From the NCBI GenBank assembly GCA_021229015.1, contig CM037789.1, positions 42,398,377-42,462,376 on the forward strand: a DNA stretch of 64,000 nt, read 5' to 3'. This document shows positions 49,204-60,989 of this stretch, piece after piece. How positions within the stretch are numbered: the stretch's first letter is position 1; the number at the start of each line of letters is the position of its first letter. The DNA comes from Solen grandis. Lineage: Eukaryota; Mollusca; Bivalvia; Adapedonta; Solenidae. The position numbers were made by a program, and so were the translations under genes. The notes below the pieces were generated by a model. The model saw only the letters and a program-made list of their open reading frames with translations, was not told where the DNA came from and ran no database searches.

Positions 49204-49554
49204 GCTATGAATGCATCTCCATCAATCTAGAACTATCTAGAAACATTTGTTTTCCCAGGAGGCATGCCCCCCCCACCCCCCTACACACCCCCATACACAC
49301 ACACCCAGCACTGTCATCACACTCATATTTTGAGCTGCTGGTAAAGATTAGAATAACAGCATGACAGTCTGTAATTTTATGATTATCAATGTTTCGCTTT
49401 GCGGGATGTAATCTCGTCACAAAAATTCAAATTTCGTCTGGTGTCTGAATGCTCGAAACACGAACTATTAGTTTGCCGTGTTTTTCTGCTAGAATTTCGT
49501 AGCCGTTTGGCAAAATACATGTATTTATTATGGTGTTTGATTTCTGTCATGGCC

Positions 49555-49745
49555 TGTTTCGCGATGTCGCGATTTCAATAGCATCGCCAATACAGCACGA
49601 TAGTGCGAAATGTACACTTCTGTCGTGTCCACGCGCTCATTTGTCGCGACTGCTTGTCGTTGCGCCATCACCTTGCTGGATGTCGCGACCAAATCAGGGC
49701 GAAGGCACGACAATAGCAGTTTGTTGTTTGTGCTTCGCCCCTTCA
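49555..49745. other. CpG-rich island-like block
   Basis: TCGCGATGTCGCGATTTC, GTCGCGACTGCTTGTCGTTG and ATGTCGCGACC give a local density of CpG and TCGCGA unlike the surrounding AT-rich DNA. It may be a CGAC-rich dispersed repeat or a regulatory island. It lies about 0.8 kb upstream of the secreted-protein gene. No coding frame is recognised. Confidence 0.45.
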
Positions 49746-50497
49746 AAATGCATATACTTAGTTACGTACCATTGATTGTTGAGATGATAGATAGCTGAAA
49801 TCACGAAATTTTAATAAAGAATTTTGACTGAATAACAGTTTATTTAGTAAATATATTGTTGTTTTATTTTTAAAACATTTCAAATTCTTAAGATGGACAC
49901 TGATATCTATTTCGGACCTTCTTCAATCGAAAGAATATATTATAGTCTGTTTCAATGCCCCAGTATAATCGAAAGACCTAATGTTTTATCCGCTGATATA
50001 GTTGCTCACTAAAAATAATTAATGCGTTGTTAATGTCTAAAATCAATATTTCTCTGAATATTTCATACAGTACAGGCAAATAAAGTATTTCAATTGGACC
50101 AAGTTTTCACGCAAGGCACCAAATAAATTAACCCTTCATTTCCCCAGTTGGGGCATATCTATCAGCGGTATGGCATAATAGTGACTACAATTTTAAGTGA
50201 TTAATTCACATCTTTATTGCTATAAGCAAGCTATTGTCATTGATCGAAGAAAATGAAAGGACCAATATAATCGCCTCAATGCCGATGGCATGCCTTTATT
50301 TGGGCTGACTATTAGCAGGACTTGAACATAAGCTGTATCAGTTAATAAAATATCAGCTAATAAATATAATACACCATTGTTCAATTCAGACTTGGAATAC
50401 ACCATAGATTATATTTCGGTGTGATTTCTGTGTCTTTTTTGTGAACAACGATACCAACAAGTGTTTCCTTTCAATGAGTTACTCGGGGACGTACAAA

Positions 50498-50813
50498 ATG
50501 TCGAGGGCACTGATTTTGTTGTTTTGGTTGTGTGTTAATCCACTAAAAAGTGTTATATCCTGCGGAGGAAATATTCCTGAATTCTATGTTATAAAGTCTG
50601 AAATCGATGGAAAGAGATGCATGCCCTCCGATATGAAATTTGAACGTGTAAGCGTCAGCTACTTGTCGTGCATCATGATGTGTAACAGGGACGCGACATG
50701 TCTAAGTGTTTTCTTTCGCAGCACAGATGCCACGTGCTTTGGGTGTTCAAATGTGTACATCTCGACCGGGAATCTGCCACCAGAGGCAAACACCCACTAT
50801 TTTACAAAACCAA
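50498..50813 (+). CDS. Exon 1: signal peptide + PAN/apple-like module
   Basis: Two upstream in-frame ATGs (50441 and 50474) exist but would bury the hydrophobic core, so 50498 is preferred. The module pattern SCIMMCNRDATCLSVFF...CFGC is typical of PAN domains (central C-x3-C-x5-C helix). The donor is CCAA then GTGAGT, phase 1. Confidence 0.78.
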
Positions 50814-53800
50814 GTGAGTTTAAGTGGTTTTAACAAAACATTTATTTTTATTTAAAAGACCAGAAAAGGTCCCGCGAAATCGCGGGAATGTTTTTTACTT
50901 TTGGGATTCGTCTAAATAGATAAGTTATATCATTTCCCAGTGTCCAACCACAGGACCGGCTTTGATGGCGTAAGGCTGTGAAACCGATGGTTGTGGGTTC
51001 AACCCCCATGTACTGGGGTCGGGCACGGTCTTCATGATGAATGACTTACAATTTCTTTTTGATGGTAATTCGTATTTCACCGCTGTACTTTGATAACTAC
51101 AGAGATGCTTGCTAAAGCTTCAGTACTGTCAGAATCCCGGGAAAAAGAACTGTTAGGTGAACTGCCTATTTGTTAGCCTTTGCGTTCAATAATTCAAATA
51201 AAATCAAATAAACCAAATTTAACTCACAAAATGAAGAACATTAAATTAAAAAGGACTCATTAATGTCAAATGTTTTAAAGGTGTGTGTTTTTAATTTCAC
51301 AGGGGAAGAATAATAGTTGCAGCATTCGAATAAAGTGCAGAATAATGGACTAATTAATGAAACTTTTCAATTGCTGTGAACAATAATATTTTTATTGCGA
51401 CCCATAGAAGAATTGAACGAATTCTACAGGAATGACAAACGAATTGAATAAAAAAAAAGGATAAAAATCTAAGACTAATGATATGGTGCTTACAAAATGC
51501 GCATGTTAAACCTGGTTGCCCGATATTGGTGTGACAATATTAAATTTGAATCGGGTATAACTGACGCTATGAGCCCTACTTGCACACAGCATTGAAGTTG
51601 TCTTAGACCTTGCTTTTCACGGGTGAACACGTGAACATCGTGGTTTATACGTATGCAACAGCGTCTTCCTTCCGAGCGTTCCTATAAATGCCACACAACA
51701 TAAATTCGAAAGATAAATTGGATAACTCTCAGATATTAAAAAAAACAAAACACCCTCATTTAGTTAAAATGGGAACTCAAAACCGATTTATTTGCTTTGT
51801 AACGCTCTTTTAACGTGGCCGCGAGGCTTAGTCGAGGTTCCTCCAGGAGGGTAGACGTATTTTCGAACCATACGAAGAACCCACTATACCCAATAGTGTT
51901 CCCCAGAAATGTTATGTTTTTAGATTTATCCAATTTCGATGGATTCACCATAAATTCTCGCAAACTGCAGTTTTATGGGGTTTTTTTAAACACAAATAAC
52001 ATAACTACTGAAAAGTTACTGAATAACCGTGACACTGTATACATAGTGTTGTTTCGTAACGGCGCCAAATCCGACACAAAAATCAGTTCGTTCATTTAGT
52101 AAAAAAGAAAATTTCAAGCGAAAAACTTACGGAAGTGTGGAGAGGCGTTTAGTTGTATATTAATTTACTTGATTATCTCAAATATTAAACTTGTAAATTA
52201 TTCTTTTAAGATACATGCTGTAAGATCTTTTGTTTTGCTTTGTAGATGTTTTTAAAAAAAAGTATTACAGTTTTAACATATTTTATATATATTAAACCAT
52301 TTTTAATAAAAAAAATTTTATGAATTGAGTAAATTAAATGGAGATTAAACGTTTTTTTCAACCGACATAACGGTACCTTTTGGAAAAGTACAAAAGTTGT
52401 CACTATTTTAAAGCTAAAATAGGTCAAAATAATCGTCCACGTTAAAACTTAAGTGGCCGAGCGGTTAGAGCGTCAGGATAATGTGACTGGGTGTGGTATC
52501 ATGCTTAATGTCTATGGCGTGATACTGCAGTGTAGCAGCACTATATCTGTCTCAGGTAGACACTGTCTCCAAATGACTGAAATACTGACGGTGGGACGTT
52601 AAACCCAATAGATATTAAGACTTTGGATAATCGTGTTTCAAGTGGTCATAATTTCATAAATCAAATGCACCTTTATTTTAATTCAACGAGACCCAGGCGA
52701 TATTGGAAATAAAATACACTTCCAATGGATATTAAAAGTAATATCAGTAAGTAATCATTCTACATGTTTGCCATTGAAAATGTGTGTTTCTAACATCAGT
52801 CAAAACCCTTACCGGCAAAAATCACGGGTTAATCCTGCATGTACACGTTTTCTCATGCCACGCTAAGTCATATCGAACCAGTTCTTACTCCCCCATCCCC
52901 CGCCTCTTTCTCTCTCTCTCTCTCTCTCTCTCTTTTAATCATAATTAAACTAAAAGAATACTGTAATCATGCATCCGTCCTCTTCTTTCCTTCATCTAAA
53001 ATTTAGCAAAAACCAGTAGATTTACTAAAAGTATTTGGAGAGTAAGTGTTGTTTTGAAAGATTCCCCCAAGCCCAATGTCCGGTACCCGTGTGATAGGTT
53101 AGCGCGTTCTCTTTAACTATAGAGGCACTCGATAAAGCGCGTTATTTCGGAAAGCTGCCAATCTCTGTTTACAAGTCTCTGATCAAAACCAGCATACCTA
53201 TACAGCTTCTATCCAGTATCTAGAACACACTCTGGAACAAACTCCCCCAAGACGTAGTCCTTCAACCTACTCGTGGCTGCTTCCAGTCTGCTCTTGCGAG
53301 ACTGGGAGCCAAATAAGCTTATCTGCAAATCAATTTTTAACTCATCTGTACATATGAAAAAAAAAAAGCTTTCCTGACTGCTACGCACGCTCAGTATTTT
53401 TATCCACATCGCGAGAATACTGAAATTTTGAGTCATGTGATTACTGAAGATGATGATGATGAACACATGTATATACTCGTATAACATCGTATGGTCCAAA
53501 GCCAAATTTCCATGCCGAGAGTACATGTATATTTGAGTAGCAATTCACAGAAACAAGGTAGCATGACGAAATTGTATGGAATTTCAGGTATCAGGTTACC
53601 TATCTAGTATGATAGAAAATTGGATATATCAATCAGTTATGTTTTACAATAATCAGCACACATATAAGACTGCACATTTTAAAAATCGTTTATTTAATTA
53701 CTGCTTTTGTAATTTTGCACGCTGTATCAAAGTTAGGCTATTTTGTGCAGAGCTTGACAAGGGGCAATTGCTTGGCAGAGACTCTATCGAGTTTGAATTA

Positions 53801-56800
53801 ATACTAACGTGTTGGCAAGAAAGATCACAGCAAAGGCTCTTAGCAGAGATGCTATCGAGTTTGAATTCATACTGAATTCATACTGACGTGTTGGCAAGAA
53901 AGATCACAGCAAAGTCTCTTAGCAGAGATGCTATCGAGTTTGAATTCATACTGACGTGTTGGCAAGAAAGATCACAGCAGGGGCTCTTAGCAGAGATGCT
54001 ATCGAGTTTGAATTCATACTGACGTGTTGGCAAGAAAGATCACAGCAGGGGCTCTTAGCAGAAATGCTATCGAATTTGAATTAATACTAACGTGTTGGTA
54101 AGAAAGATCACAGCAAAGGCTCTTAGCAGAGACCCTTTCGAGTTTAAAATAATACTAACGTGTTGGCAAGAAAGATCACAGCAAAGACTCTTAGCAGAGA
54201 GGCTATCGAGTTTAAATTAATACTAACGTGTTGGCAAGAAAGATCACAGCAAAGGCTCTTAGCAGAGATGCTATCGAGTTTGAATTAATACTAACGTGTT
54301 GGCAAGAAAGATCACAGCAAAGGCTCTTAGCAGAGATGCTTTCGAGTTTAAATTAATACTAACGTGATTGCTGCAACGATTGCAGCAGTTGTTCTTGGAA
54401 GAGACTCCATCGTGTATCAATTAATGCTTAAAGTTCTGCTGAGTTTTATTGAATACTGAACTAGAAAAACGTGTTGGCTGGAACGATTACAGCAGCTAGA
54501 GGCTTTTAAGTTCTGACTCATTGTGTACGAATGTACGATTCTATTTACCACACGGCCCATATCACATTTCAACGAAACATATCATAACTGGTTGCGGGAA
54601 TGTCAAACCCGCATTTCCAAATTCAATGTCCCCTCGCGGACAAGCCATACGTGCATCTGTTTACTCGTGCAATCGTTATGAAATAGATAAATATGCTTGT
54701 ATGACCACCTCATGTTTAGACGTGTGACATTTTTTTTACACATCTTACATGAATAAAATGCACAATAATCTTCTTTATATGATTATTTATCATTTTATTA
54801 TTAAAGTTGTCAAAACACACAACGAACGAAACGGAATCATCGATGCTTTTCCTTGTGGAAGTAATAGACTACCTGAAAAATTAAGTAAAATGAGTAATTG
54901 GGTCTCCCACTGGTTGACTGGGAGCCATATTTATTATTTTTTTATTGTAATAAATATATTAAATTGATACTGTACAAGGGTCTACAAAATATACAAAATT
55001 AAAGGATTACATCACAATCTCAAATTTTGTAAGACTGTGTATGAACGTGTATGCATCTCGTATGTTTCAGAATGCCCAGCCAGCACCCTACCGTCACCGC
55101 CGGGAATGACACATTCATTTTCGGGACTCGCCTCTGTAGGACAAGCGGTCACCTTCAAGTGCACTGAGTGCATGTACACCATGTACGGAGGTTCCACAGT
55201 CACGTGTCAATCCAATCTGGCGTGGACAGCTCTAGAAGGATCGTGTAATTTAGGTAGGACTCGTTCTTACGCGTGTATTTTTGCAAAATAAGTGACTGGT
55301 CTCAATGCAATTTAACTATGTTAGTGAATCTGGTCCATTTTATGCATATTTAAAGTCATGATCAGGACATATTCAAACAGCTTTGACGTGCGTGTTAAGT
55401 ATAACGACACCTGAATTAGTATAGATTTGAATTAAGGAATAAGTCTGCTGCCTGTTTATTAACGTTACTACTTTTCTTATTCGTGGAGAAAACAAAACAT
55501 TTAGAAAGTGGTTTATATCGGACAAACCTTGTTCCAACCCGGCCGCGTGCTATATATGTGACATCATATCTTGCTGAATAAGATACCAATCTGCTATATA
55601 AATTCATAGTTCAAAGTTATCCGCTCATATTTAAGATTGTGTTGTGTAAACTGATAGAATATATTATGTGAGAATTCAAAGATAAGTATGACATATGTCA
55701 ATCATGTGTATGTGGTTTGGAGAAAACCATGCGCGCTCTGGGTACCGGCCTGTCGGCTTTAACCAGGCACAGCCTAATTTTTCCCCCTGTATGGATGTTC
55801 CTGTCGATACCACACACATGAAGGGTAGATATAGTTCATATCCGATCAGAACTTGTGAGTAGAATTGGAAAAATAATCCGGATATTTTCATATTAAGATC
55901 AACGTCATTGTCATGTCTTATTGCTATTGTAGAATGTATTTTTTGTGGTACTAATGGATTTTTGATACTCGTTTTTATTATTTCTAGCTCGGGATATGGG
56001 ATACTTTCCAGGTAAGTTATTTTTTAGATAACTCTAACCCTGAAAGGATGACTTAGAATTGAACTTGTGGTATAACATCATATTAACATCTTTGAATATA
56101 ATATCGTAGAACAATGTCCCTGCATTTTTTGCATATTAATTAAACTGCTTTTGTCCACATCGAAAGTCAAATTTCATTAACATAATTATATGAGATGAAT
56201 GAATATTTCGCCACAGTTTAAATTAAATTTCATTCAGGGTATGAGTTCACAAATTGTTAATAGTAAAAGCATTAAACGCATGAGAAAAAGGTTTTTTTTA
56301 GTATTAAACTAATAGTTAACATTAATTTAACCTTTCCCCCATAGAGGACACCACGAAAAGACCTATGCGAACAGCATAAAACCAGATCAGCCTGCGAGTA
56401 ACTCGCAGGCTGATCAGGTTTCATGCTGTTCGCTGCTCCTCAGTGGTCTGGAAATGAGGATTTTGTAATTAAATTTGGTAATGTTTAACTGTGGTTTTCT
56501 GCAGATCAGGCTTTATATGATACCTATTGAGTGCGTCAGAATGAGTCTATATGAGGGAAAGGGTTAAGGACTTAAATTACAAAAAAAGGTATCATATTAA
56601 AATACAGACAACGTCCGTGACGTCAGTCTCTCACAACTTTAGTACCCACTTTTCGAGCATTCGATCCTCTACTTTGAAAGAAGAAGAACCTCTCAAATTT
56701 GTAAAATTGATCGAACGATTGAACATAACTCTACAATACAGGTATGCTGAGATTAAGCAAAAGTGTTGAAAATCAGTTTTGTGCCAAAATAAATATATAC

Positions 56801-59180
56801 TGAACACAATAATCATCTGTGACATGACAGCACAAAATAGCTAACTTTTCTATGAATTTGCGTAACTGTCACATCATGTGCGCATATACAATGCGGACGA
56901 GTATAGTTTGTTTTGATGCAAAGGGGCTCGTAATTAATTAACTAAAATAGTTACGAACCCTTTAGCCCGTAACAATGACCATAGCTTCAAAATTTTTGCA
57001 TAATTACCGCAGCGGGTAATAGATACAAGCGCCCGGCAAATGACGGATTAAATATTTGAACTGAGCACAAAATATTAACTTACCCAGCAGATCTGCAACC
57101 CGTCAAACACTCTACCATTTGCGGAGACACACACAAGTCCAGTGTCTTCAGCGCTTTGATTAGGAAACGTTATATCTTGGACAGTGATTTTTGTCCAGCA
57201 ACCCCGTCTAAGTTTCTTTTTCTTATTTATTTCAAGGGGACATCTTTAACTAAGTTGTCCCATGTCTGAAATCATTTTTTAAAAATATGCTAAAATAAGC
57301 AATATTTTTCAATAAATTGTGTATAACATATTCTTCAGAATCGACATTCCGTGTAACGCATAATATTGTGGCGTATTCTACGCGAAATCTTAAAAAAAGA
57401 TATTCGGCGTAAGAAAAAAAAATAAAGAAAGTAAAAGTGTTACAATAATATATATTTAATATGATAACGCTGGCAAGTTTTAAATGATCTGTAGTTTTAA
57501 AATAATGCCATAAAACGTATTTGTTGTTGTTGTATTGTTGTATTGGGGTTTACCGTCGCTGCGATAGTATTTCAATCATATAGCGACGTCCAGCTAATTA
57601 CAAGTGGAGGAAGACCCCGAGTACACAGAGGTACCCGAGTAGAACCACCGAAGGCTTCCTCACATGAAAAATCCGAAGTCCCTACCGGGATTCGAACCAA
57701 CAGCGGTGAGGGGCTGAGAGATTTGCAGTCCACGACTGTAACCGCTCGGCCACGGCGGCCCCAAACGTATTTGTTGCTAAATTTATGAGATGTAATATAT
57801 TAGGAAGTGAAAAAAAGAAGGGATAAAAATGCAATATAAGCGAAACATAAAAAAGTTCATTCAGTGGGATTCGATCATGGAGCCCCTAGTGCAGCAGACA
57901 AGCACTTAACCAACTGCGCAAACGGAGGCTGATGCTATTGTAACGTGTCCTAGCAGTCTGAAAAACTATAGATAAGTAGAACTAAATTTTCCTTGTGACT
58001 CTCCTGGTCGTATGATTAGATTAAAGTTAAGCTAAGAAATATATACAAAGCTTTTTTACGAATGATTGTAACAATGATTGATTGTCGCAAATAATCAACG
58101 TTTAATTAGATAAAAAAAAAATGAATTTAACTTCCTAACTTTATACTGAACACAAAATTATCCCAATAGCCTAAACAAAATTTAACAAGTCAGTCCTATC
58201 TTTTTTTCTATATTTTCAACTCTGAGTTTAAAAAAAAAAAAAATCTTTAAACCCTACCACGTTACACCACACCAGATAGCGGAATGTTTTCTGGGTGCAG
58301 TAGTAACTTTACCCAAAATATTCAGTATTTTTACCCGGTCAGCAGGTTCGCTACCTCAAATTTTATATTTAATCAGACAACGAAGGAAGTGTTCATCTTT
58401 AGTCTTGAACATATATACCAAATTTATATAAATTATATAGTATGTGGAAAAATTATATATTTCCACTGGGATCAGAATAATTAAAGGGAGGTAATTCAAG
58501 AAAATATACATATTTGATAGTTACCACCTTGTAGTCAAATAAAATTACAAAACTGAATCATATATCATATAAAAAATTAAACAATTATTCCAGCACCAAT
58601 TTAGGTAAAATATTATAATATAATAGCCTAAAATCGTTTCACTATATATGGCTTATGTTAGCGAATGTATTGCACTGCGAGTTTTGCGACTCAGAGGGAC
58701 GAGTCCACTACCAAGGTTAACTACGTTAGCTACGTATTCTAAAGACTCGCAACTATTTAATTTTTCAACTGCTTAGTTTTTATGTTCGAATTTTTCAACT
58801 GGATGTTTTTTTATGTTTAAATAGGTAGATTAAATTGTCCTTTGCCAAGTGACAATCATGCAGAAAGATATGTACCCTGAAACTCCCATTTTACGATGGA
58901 ATATCCCAAATAATTTATGCAAACCAATGAAACGAGTGCTTTTCCGAACTCTTCGGTTGTTAACCAAGCTTTCTTTGGTCAAAATCCATTTAATACAGCT
59001 TACGCCGAAAAAAAATCGAACATAATATAACTGCGTATTCAACGAACTGTTAAAGATACTTAATTTAAAGGAAATAGTTTAAGATTAATTTATTCATGAC
59101 ATTGGTTTGAGAAATACGACTAAAGTATGGCTTGTATCATTTTAGATGGGACTCCGCTACCGGCAAATCCGATAGGTAAT

Positions 59181-59214
<34 letters not shown>

Positions 59215-60945
59215 GATTACATGTTCCTCTACTTTTGACACAATGCTTCACATAATTTCAAAGATATATTTGCAAAGTGGTGTATGATATTTTGATTTTG
59301 ATATTGCCAATGAATAATCATGAAAGAACATTTGTTTTCTTTTGAACGTTTTTTTACACCGAATCGAGGGAGATAATTATTTTGTATCATACAACGGCTG
59401 CATTGTGGAGATCTAATAGCTTCATGGTACAACTTAAGAATGAAGTGTCTGTAATATGCTTCCAATATACACGTTTCATGTGTTGTAATATTTATATATT
59501 TTGCATCAATAGTTACGTGTTTTACGTGTCTAAACGTTCATTATTTGTAATATTCATACACGTTGCAACAGTTGTTACGTGTCTACCCGTTCATTATTTG
59601 AAAATATTTATACATCAGTTGATACGTGTCTACCCGTTCATTATTTGTAATATTTATACATCAATTGTTACGTGTCTACCCGTTCATTATTTGACACTAT
59701 TTATACATCAGTTGATACGTGTCTACCCGTTCATTATTTGTAATATTTATACATCAATTGTTACGTGTCTACCCGTTCATTATTTGACACTATTTTTACA
59801 TCAGTTGATACGTGTCTGCCCGTTCATTATTTGTAATATTTATACATCATTGTTAGTGTCTACCGTTCATTATTTGAATATTTATACATCAGTTGATACG
59901 TGTCTACCCGTTCATTATTTGTAATATTTATACATCAGTTGATACGTGTCTACCCGTTCATTATTTGACACTATTTATACATCAATTGTTACGTGTCTAC
60001 CCGTTCATTATTTGACACTATTATACATCAGTTGATACGTGTCTACCCGTTCATTATTTGAATATTTATACATCAGTACGTGTCTGCCCGTTCATTATTT
60101 GTAATATTTATACATCAGTTGATACGTGTCTACCCGTTCATTATTTGTAATATTTATACATCAATTGTTACGTGTCTACCCGTTCATTATTTGACACTAT
60201 TTATACATCAGTTGTTACGTGTCTACCCGTTCATTATTTGACACTATTTATACATCAGTTGATACGTGTCTACCCGTTCATTTTTAATTTTATACACGTT
60301 GATACGTGTCTACTTTTTGATGTATACATCAGTTGATACGTGTACTCCGTTCAATTGAATATTTATTCAGTTGATACGTTCTACCTTCATTATTGTAATA
60401 TTTATACATTTCACGATTGATTACATCAGTTGTTCGCTATTCTGTCATGTGAACTCTGCCCGGTTATTAACATCAATCGTTCTACGCTGTCTACGCACGT
60501 TCATTATTTGACACTATTTATACATCAGTTGATACGTGTCTACCCGTTCATTATTTGTAATATTCTTACACGTGATGTCAATTGTTATGTGTCAACACGT
60601 TCATTGGTTGTAATATTTATACACGTTGCATCATTCGTTTCGTGTCTAAACGTTTCATTGTGGGTAAACACGTTTCACGTTGTTACGTTACTTTACACAT
60701 TCCAACTTGCAATATACTTGTACGTTTCCAAAGTTATTACACGTCTACACATTCATTAGTTGTATATGTATGTACATTTCATCGATTGTTACAATGTCAC
60801 AGGTTGCATGTCGACGTATTCTGGTCCATGTGGGAACTCAGTCCCTGGCGGTCTGCACTATAACGGAACAACCAGTTGCTACTGCTGCTGCAGATGCTGT
60901 GACTATGACGACTGCTGCTTTGACACGGACCCGACATGTTCATAA
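50498..60945 (+). CDS. Secreted PAN-like / sushi / somatomedin-B-like protein (complete, five exons)
   Basis: The join is 50498-50813, 55071-55253, 55988-56011, 59146-59175, 60803-60945. Every internal junction is phase 1; total 696 nt, 231 residues. M1 at 50498 was chosen because it opens a clear signal peptide (ALILLFWLCV, cleavage near residue 21). Residues 22-105 form a PAN/apple-like module (Cys 22, 41, 58, 62, 68, 80, 83). Residues 107-164 form a sushi/CCP module (Cys 107, 136, 139, 151, 164; Trp157; VGQAVTFKC, GGSTVTC). Residues 167-184 come from two microexons and make a Pro-rich linker. Residues 186-230 are a Cys-rich module with somatomedin-B spacing (CxC-x3-C-x5-CC-x6-C) and extra cysteines. 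There is no membrane anchor, so it should be secreted. Its function is unknown; lectin-like, adhesive or defence roles are only suggested by the modules. Confidence 0.82.
50935..51205 (+). repeat. tRNA-derived SINE in intron 1 of the secreted-protein gene
   Basis: GATGGCGTAAGGCTGTG resembles an A box region and GGTTGTGGGTTCAACCCCC is a B box. The body has CTTCATGATGAATGACTTAC and the 3' end is AT-rich with an AATAAAATCAAATAAA tail. Confidence 0.65.
51206..52440. other. Intron stretch
   Basis: No exon with fitting phase and splice sites is seen. Open frames around 51760-52099 on both strands match nothing known to me. Confidence 0.5.
52451..52613 (+). repeat. tRNA-derived SINE
   Basis: AAGTGGCCGAGCGGTTAGAG (A box) then CAGGATAATGTGACTGGGTG, GATACTGCAGTGTAGC, AATGACTGAAATACTGACGG and a CCCAATAGAT end. 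It is the same family as 44757. Confidence 0.65.
53180..53310 (+). pseudogene. LINE 3' RT-tail remnant
   Basis: A plus-strand frame reads TLWNKLPQDVVLQPTRGCFQ, the W-N-x-LP-x-D/E tail of non-LTR RT proteins, with a stop just upstream. It is a short 5'-truncated, broken copy. Confidence 0.55.
53755..54370. repeat. 68-bp minisatellite, about nine copies
   Basis: The unit ACGTGTTGGCAAGAAAGATC, ACAGCAAAGGCTCTTAGCAG, AGATGCTATCGAGTTTGAAT, TAATACTA repeats at 68 bp (53953 to 54021). Degenerate half-units trail to about 54500. It is in intron 1 of the secreted-protein gene, ending about 700 bp before exon 2. Confidence 0.9.
54500..55070. other. Intron stretch
   Basis: No repeat or exon is recognised before the acceptor at 55070. 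Confidence 0.5.
55071..55253 (+). CDS. Exon 2: sushi (CCP) module
   Basis: The acceptor is CGTATGTTTCAG and the donor is TTAG then GTAGGA, phase 1-1. CPASTLPSPPGMTHSF, VGQAVTFKC, YGGSTVTCQ, AWTALEGSC give the four-Cys CCP core with one extra Cys (139). Confidence 0.82.
55988..56011 (+). CDS. Exon 3: 24-nt microexon
   Basis: Between TTATTATTTCTAG and GTAAGT, phase 1-1, adding ARDMGYFP. It can be skipped or included without altering frame. Its reality rests on good splice sites plus phase agreement. Confidence 0.6.
56333..56565. mobile_element. Fold-back MITE (GGGAAAGGGTTAA ends)
   Basis: The ends TTAACCTTTCCCCCATAGAG and TCTATATGAGGGAAAGGGTT are inverted. An internal hairpin GATCAGCCTGCGAGTA/ACTCGCAGGCTGATC is near-perfect. 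The same family is at 63755-63930 in inverted orientation. Confidence 0.75.
57544..57763 (-). repeat. tRNA-derived SINE, full-length head
   Basis: The minus strand begins GGGGCCGCCGTGGCCGAGCG, GTTACAGTCGTGGACTGCAA and has GTTGGTTCGAATCCCGG (B box). The tail matches the copy at 48222, including CTAATTACAAGTGGAGGAAG on the plus strand. The head is close to a tRNA-Ser-like class II form, but the arms do not pair cleanly with a CCA-site acceptor stem. Confidence 0.75.
57764..59145. other. Intron stretch
   Basis: A possible tRNA-related remnant is at 57870-57930 (GATTCGATCATGGAGCCCC, CAACTGCGCAAACGGAGGC). Otherwise AT-rich with no exon seen. Confidence 0.45.
59146..59175 (+). CDS. Exon 4: 30-nt microexon
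   Basis: Between TATCATTTTAG and GTAATG, phase 1-1, adding DGTPLPANPI. In another phase it would read a terminal TAG, but in phase 1 it is open. It is followed immediately by a (CT)n run. Confidence 0.6.
   Translation: MGLRYRQIR
59500..60640. repeat. 46-bp minisatellite, about 22 copies, with dimeric order
   Basis: The unit GATACGTGTCTACCCGTTCA, TTATTTGTAATATTTATACA, TCAGTT recurs. Units with GTAATATTT and GACACTATTT often alternate, giving a dimer of about 93 bp. The ends are degenerate. It lies in the last intron, ending about 160 bp before exon 5. Confidence 0.92.
60803..60945 (+). CDS. Exon 5: Cys-rich somatomedin-B-like module and stop
   Basis: The acceptor is ACAATGTCACAG, then G-C-M-S-T-Y-S-G-P-C. 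Eleven cysteines in 45 residues: C186, C194, C210, C212-C214, C216, C217, C222, C223, C230. A glycosylation sequon NGT is at 205. TAA is at 60943-60945. Confidence 0.8.
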
Positions 60946-60977
60946 TAGAGCAATAGCTTTTTTGTTCACTGTAGGTA

Positions 60978-60983
60978 AATAAA
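60978..60983 (+). promoter_or_regulatory. Candidate polyadenylation signal AATAAA
   Basis: 33 nt after the stop of the secreted-protein gene, in GGTAAATAAATTTTGGG. Confidence 0.45.
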
Positions 60984-60989
60984 TTTTGG

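Noticed and set aside
51760..52099. Opposed frames of 67 and 94 residues
   Set aside because: No homology recognised and no splice sites in phase with the surrounding gene.
56631..56825. Small frames around 56551-56825 as extra exons of the secreted-protein gene
   Set aside because: No acceptor/donor pair in phase 1 and no extracellular-module character.
57544..57763. A functional tRNA gene (Ser-like head, minus strand)
   Set aside because: A and B boxes are good, but the acceptor stem does not close cleanly and the head is fused to a tail shared with 48222-48439, so it is a SINE.
59382..59924. 180-residue frame with repeated VTCLPVHYL motif (plus strand)
   Set aside because: Translation of the 46-bp array, whose dimer of about 93 bp preserves frame. 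It lies in the last intron of the secreted-protein gene.
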